A stretch of DNA of 64,000 nucleotides, from contig JAACJP010000037.1 of assembly GCA_013368375.1 (NCBI GenBank), positions 248,001 through 312,000 of the forward strand. Direction: 5' to 3'. This document shows positions 63,053 to 64,000 of this stretch, piece after piece. Below the pieces are notes generated by a model that was not told where the DNA came from, did not search any database, and saw only the letters and a program-made list of their open reading frames with translations. This DNA is from Tricholomella constricta. Its lineage: Eukaryota; Basidiomycota; Agaricomycetes; Agaricales; Lyophyllaceae. How positions within the stretch are numbered: position 1 is the first letter of the stretch; each line of letters begins with the position of its first letter. Both the position numbers and the translations under genes were made by a program.

Positions 63053-64000
63053 ATGCCAATACCAATGCCGAAGTCAACATTCACCGCCTCCTCCCTCTTT
63101 CTCAAAACCCTAGCGGACGCCGGCATCACACACGCCTTTGTGAACTGGGGCTCGGACCACCCCGCGCTCCTCGAGGACCTCGAGCGGCAGCGTATCCAGA
63201 ACTCGGCCGCGGGGGGGACGAAGCCCGAAATCGTGACGTGCCCGAACGAGATGGTGGCACTGAGCGCGGCGCAGGGGTATGCGCAGGTCACGGGGAGGCC
63301 TGCCGCGGTCATCGTACATGTGGACGTGGGCACACAGGTGAGTCAAGTCCTCGACGCGCGATTGGTGCAATGTCGTTTAAGGGCGGTATGCATGTGTAGG
63401 CTTTGGCGGGCGCGGTCCATAATGTGGATCGGAGCCGAACGCCTGTGCTGATATACGCCGGCGCGTCGCCCTTTAGCAGTGGGGGAGAAAAGAAGGGAGG
63501 GAGGAATGAGTGGATCATGTGGTTGCAAGGTACTTTTCTATATGTTGTACTTGGAAAGTGATACGTTTTGAACTCTTGTCGTGCCACTAGATATCCCGGA
63601 CCAATCTGCTATAGTGCGCCAGTACATGCGATTCACGTCGCAGATTGAGAGTGGATCGACGATTTCTCAGACTGTCCGACGTTCACTGCAAATGTAAGGC
63701 CTATTGGAAACTGAAACTCTTGAATCGGATCTTGCTTACCTTACCTTGTATCAGCGCGACGAGTGAGCCCAAAGGCCCTGTCTATCTCTGGGCTCGTCGG
63801 GAGGTGATGGAAGAAGAGCTGCCCGAATCTTCATTGGACGTGACTGCTGATCTCCAACACTGGCCTTCAATCGAGCCCAGCAGCCTACCTCCAACGGGTA
63901 TGTATATATGCTCTGATGATGACCACACACCCAAGATCCGCGCTCACCTCTCTCCACAGCCGCAACGCGCATCGCCTCCGCCCTCCTCTCCGCCAAGTCC
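63053..64000 (+). CDS. Thiamine-diphosphate-dependent enzyme (acetolactate-synthase-like), 3' partial
   Basis: The ATG at 63053 gives SLFLKTLADAGITHAFVNWG, then PEIVTCPNEMVALSAAQGYA with the conserved TPP Glu in the NEM motif. GRPAAVIVHVDVGTQ and, after an intron, AGAVHNVDRSRTPVLIYAGA follow the order of the N-terminal PYR domain of acetolactate synthase-like enzymes. Further exons carry NEWIMWLQDIPDQSAIVRQY and PKGPVYLWARREVMEEELP. The gene leaves the window inside the central domain, so the TPP-binding GDG motif is not visible. It is related to acetolactate synthase and benzoylformate decarboxylase; the substrate is open. Confidence 0.85.

Overview
The window is nuclear DNA of a filamentous basidiomycete, most likely a mushroom-forming agaricomycete. 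Nearly every gene is split by short introns of about 45-65 nt with GT...AG borders and CTAAC/CTGAC-like branch sites. The gene content also fits: fungal chitin synthase, AP-2 sigma, Afg2, Rce1, PIG-T/Gpi16, several F-box-like families, a CsbD/Hmp1-type protein and a small CGHF-type Cys-rich protein. No tRNA, rRNA or CRISPR array was recognised by eye. Gene coordinates run from first to last coding base and include introns. Most exon borders were worked out by keeping reading phase through GT/AG sites.

Layout. 0-6 kb: 3' part of an E2 ubiquitin-conjugating enzyme (Ubc1/UBE2K type), a decayed 2OG-Fe(II) oxygenase pseudogene, a divergent paralogue of the DUF4139 C-terminal module, and an intact DUF4140/DUF4139 (mucoidy-inhibitor-like) gene. 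6.5-17 kb: a secreted serine carboxypeptidase carrying one frameshift, a CCDC137-like nucleolar protein, an MCT-type MFS transporter, EB1, and an F-box/LRR-like gene. 18.5-22.3 kb: chitin synthase. 22.8-27.5 kb: two tandem F-box paralogues on the minus strand; one is split by a small LTR element (TRIM) with identical 147-bp LTRs. 29-38 kb: an FAD-linked oxidase, AP-2 sigma, two further F-box-like genes and a CsbD-like gene. 38.7-42.7 kb: GH2 beta-mannosidase. 43-45 kb: two paralogous small CxxC proteins with a third small Cys-containing gene between them. 45.8-50 kb: Rce1 CAAX protease, ATP synthase subunit f (with a 9-nt micro-exon), and an 84-aa Cys-rich protein spread over four small exons. 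51-56.6 kb: GPI transamidase PIG-T and the AAA ATPase Afg2, divergent from a 0.4 kb spacer. 57-64 kb: dienelactone hydrolase, a TypA/BipA GTPase with a likely mitochondrial presequence, and the 5' part of a thiamine-diphosphate enzyme cut by the window edge.

Most intact genes are housekeeping: protein turnover, membrane traffic, GPI anchoring, prenyl-protein processing, ribosome biogenesis, cell wall, respiration. They do not form a single pathway. The unusual parts lie in the accessory stretches: the TRIM insertion into an F-box paralogue, the oxygenase pseudogene, the DUF4139 duplication, the frameshifted carboxypeptidase and the small Cys-rich genes.
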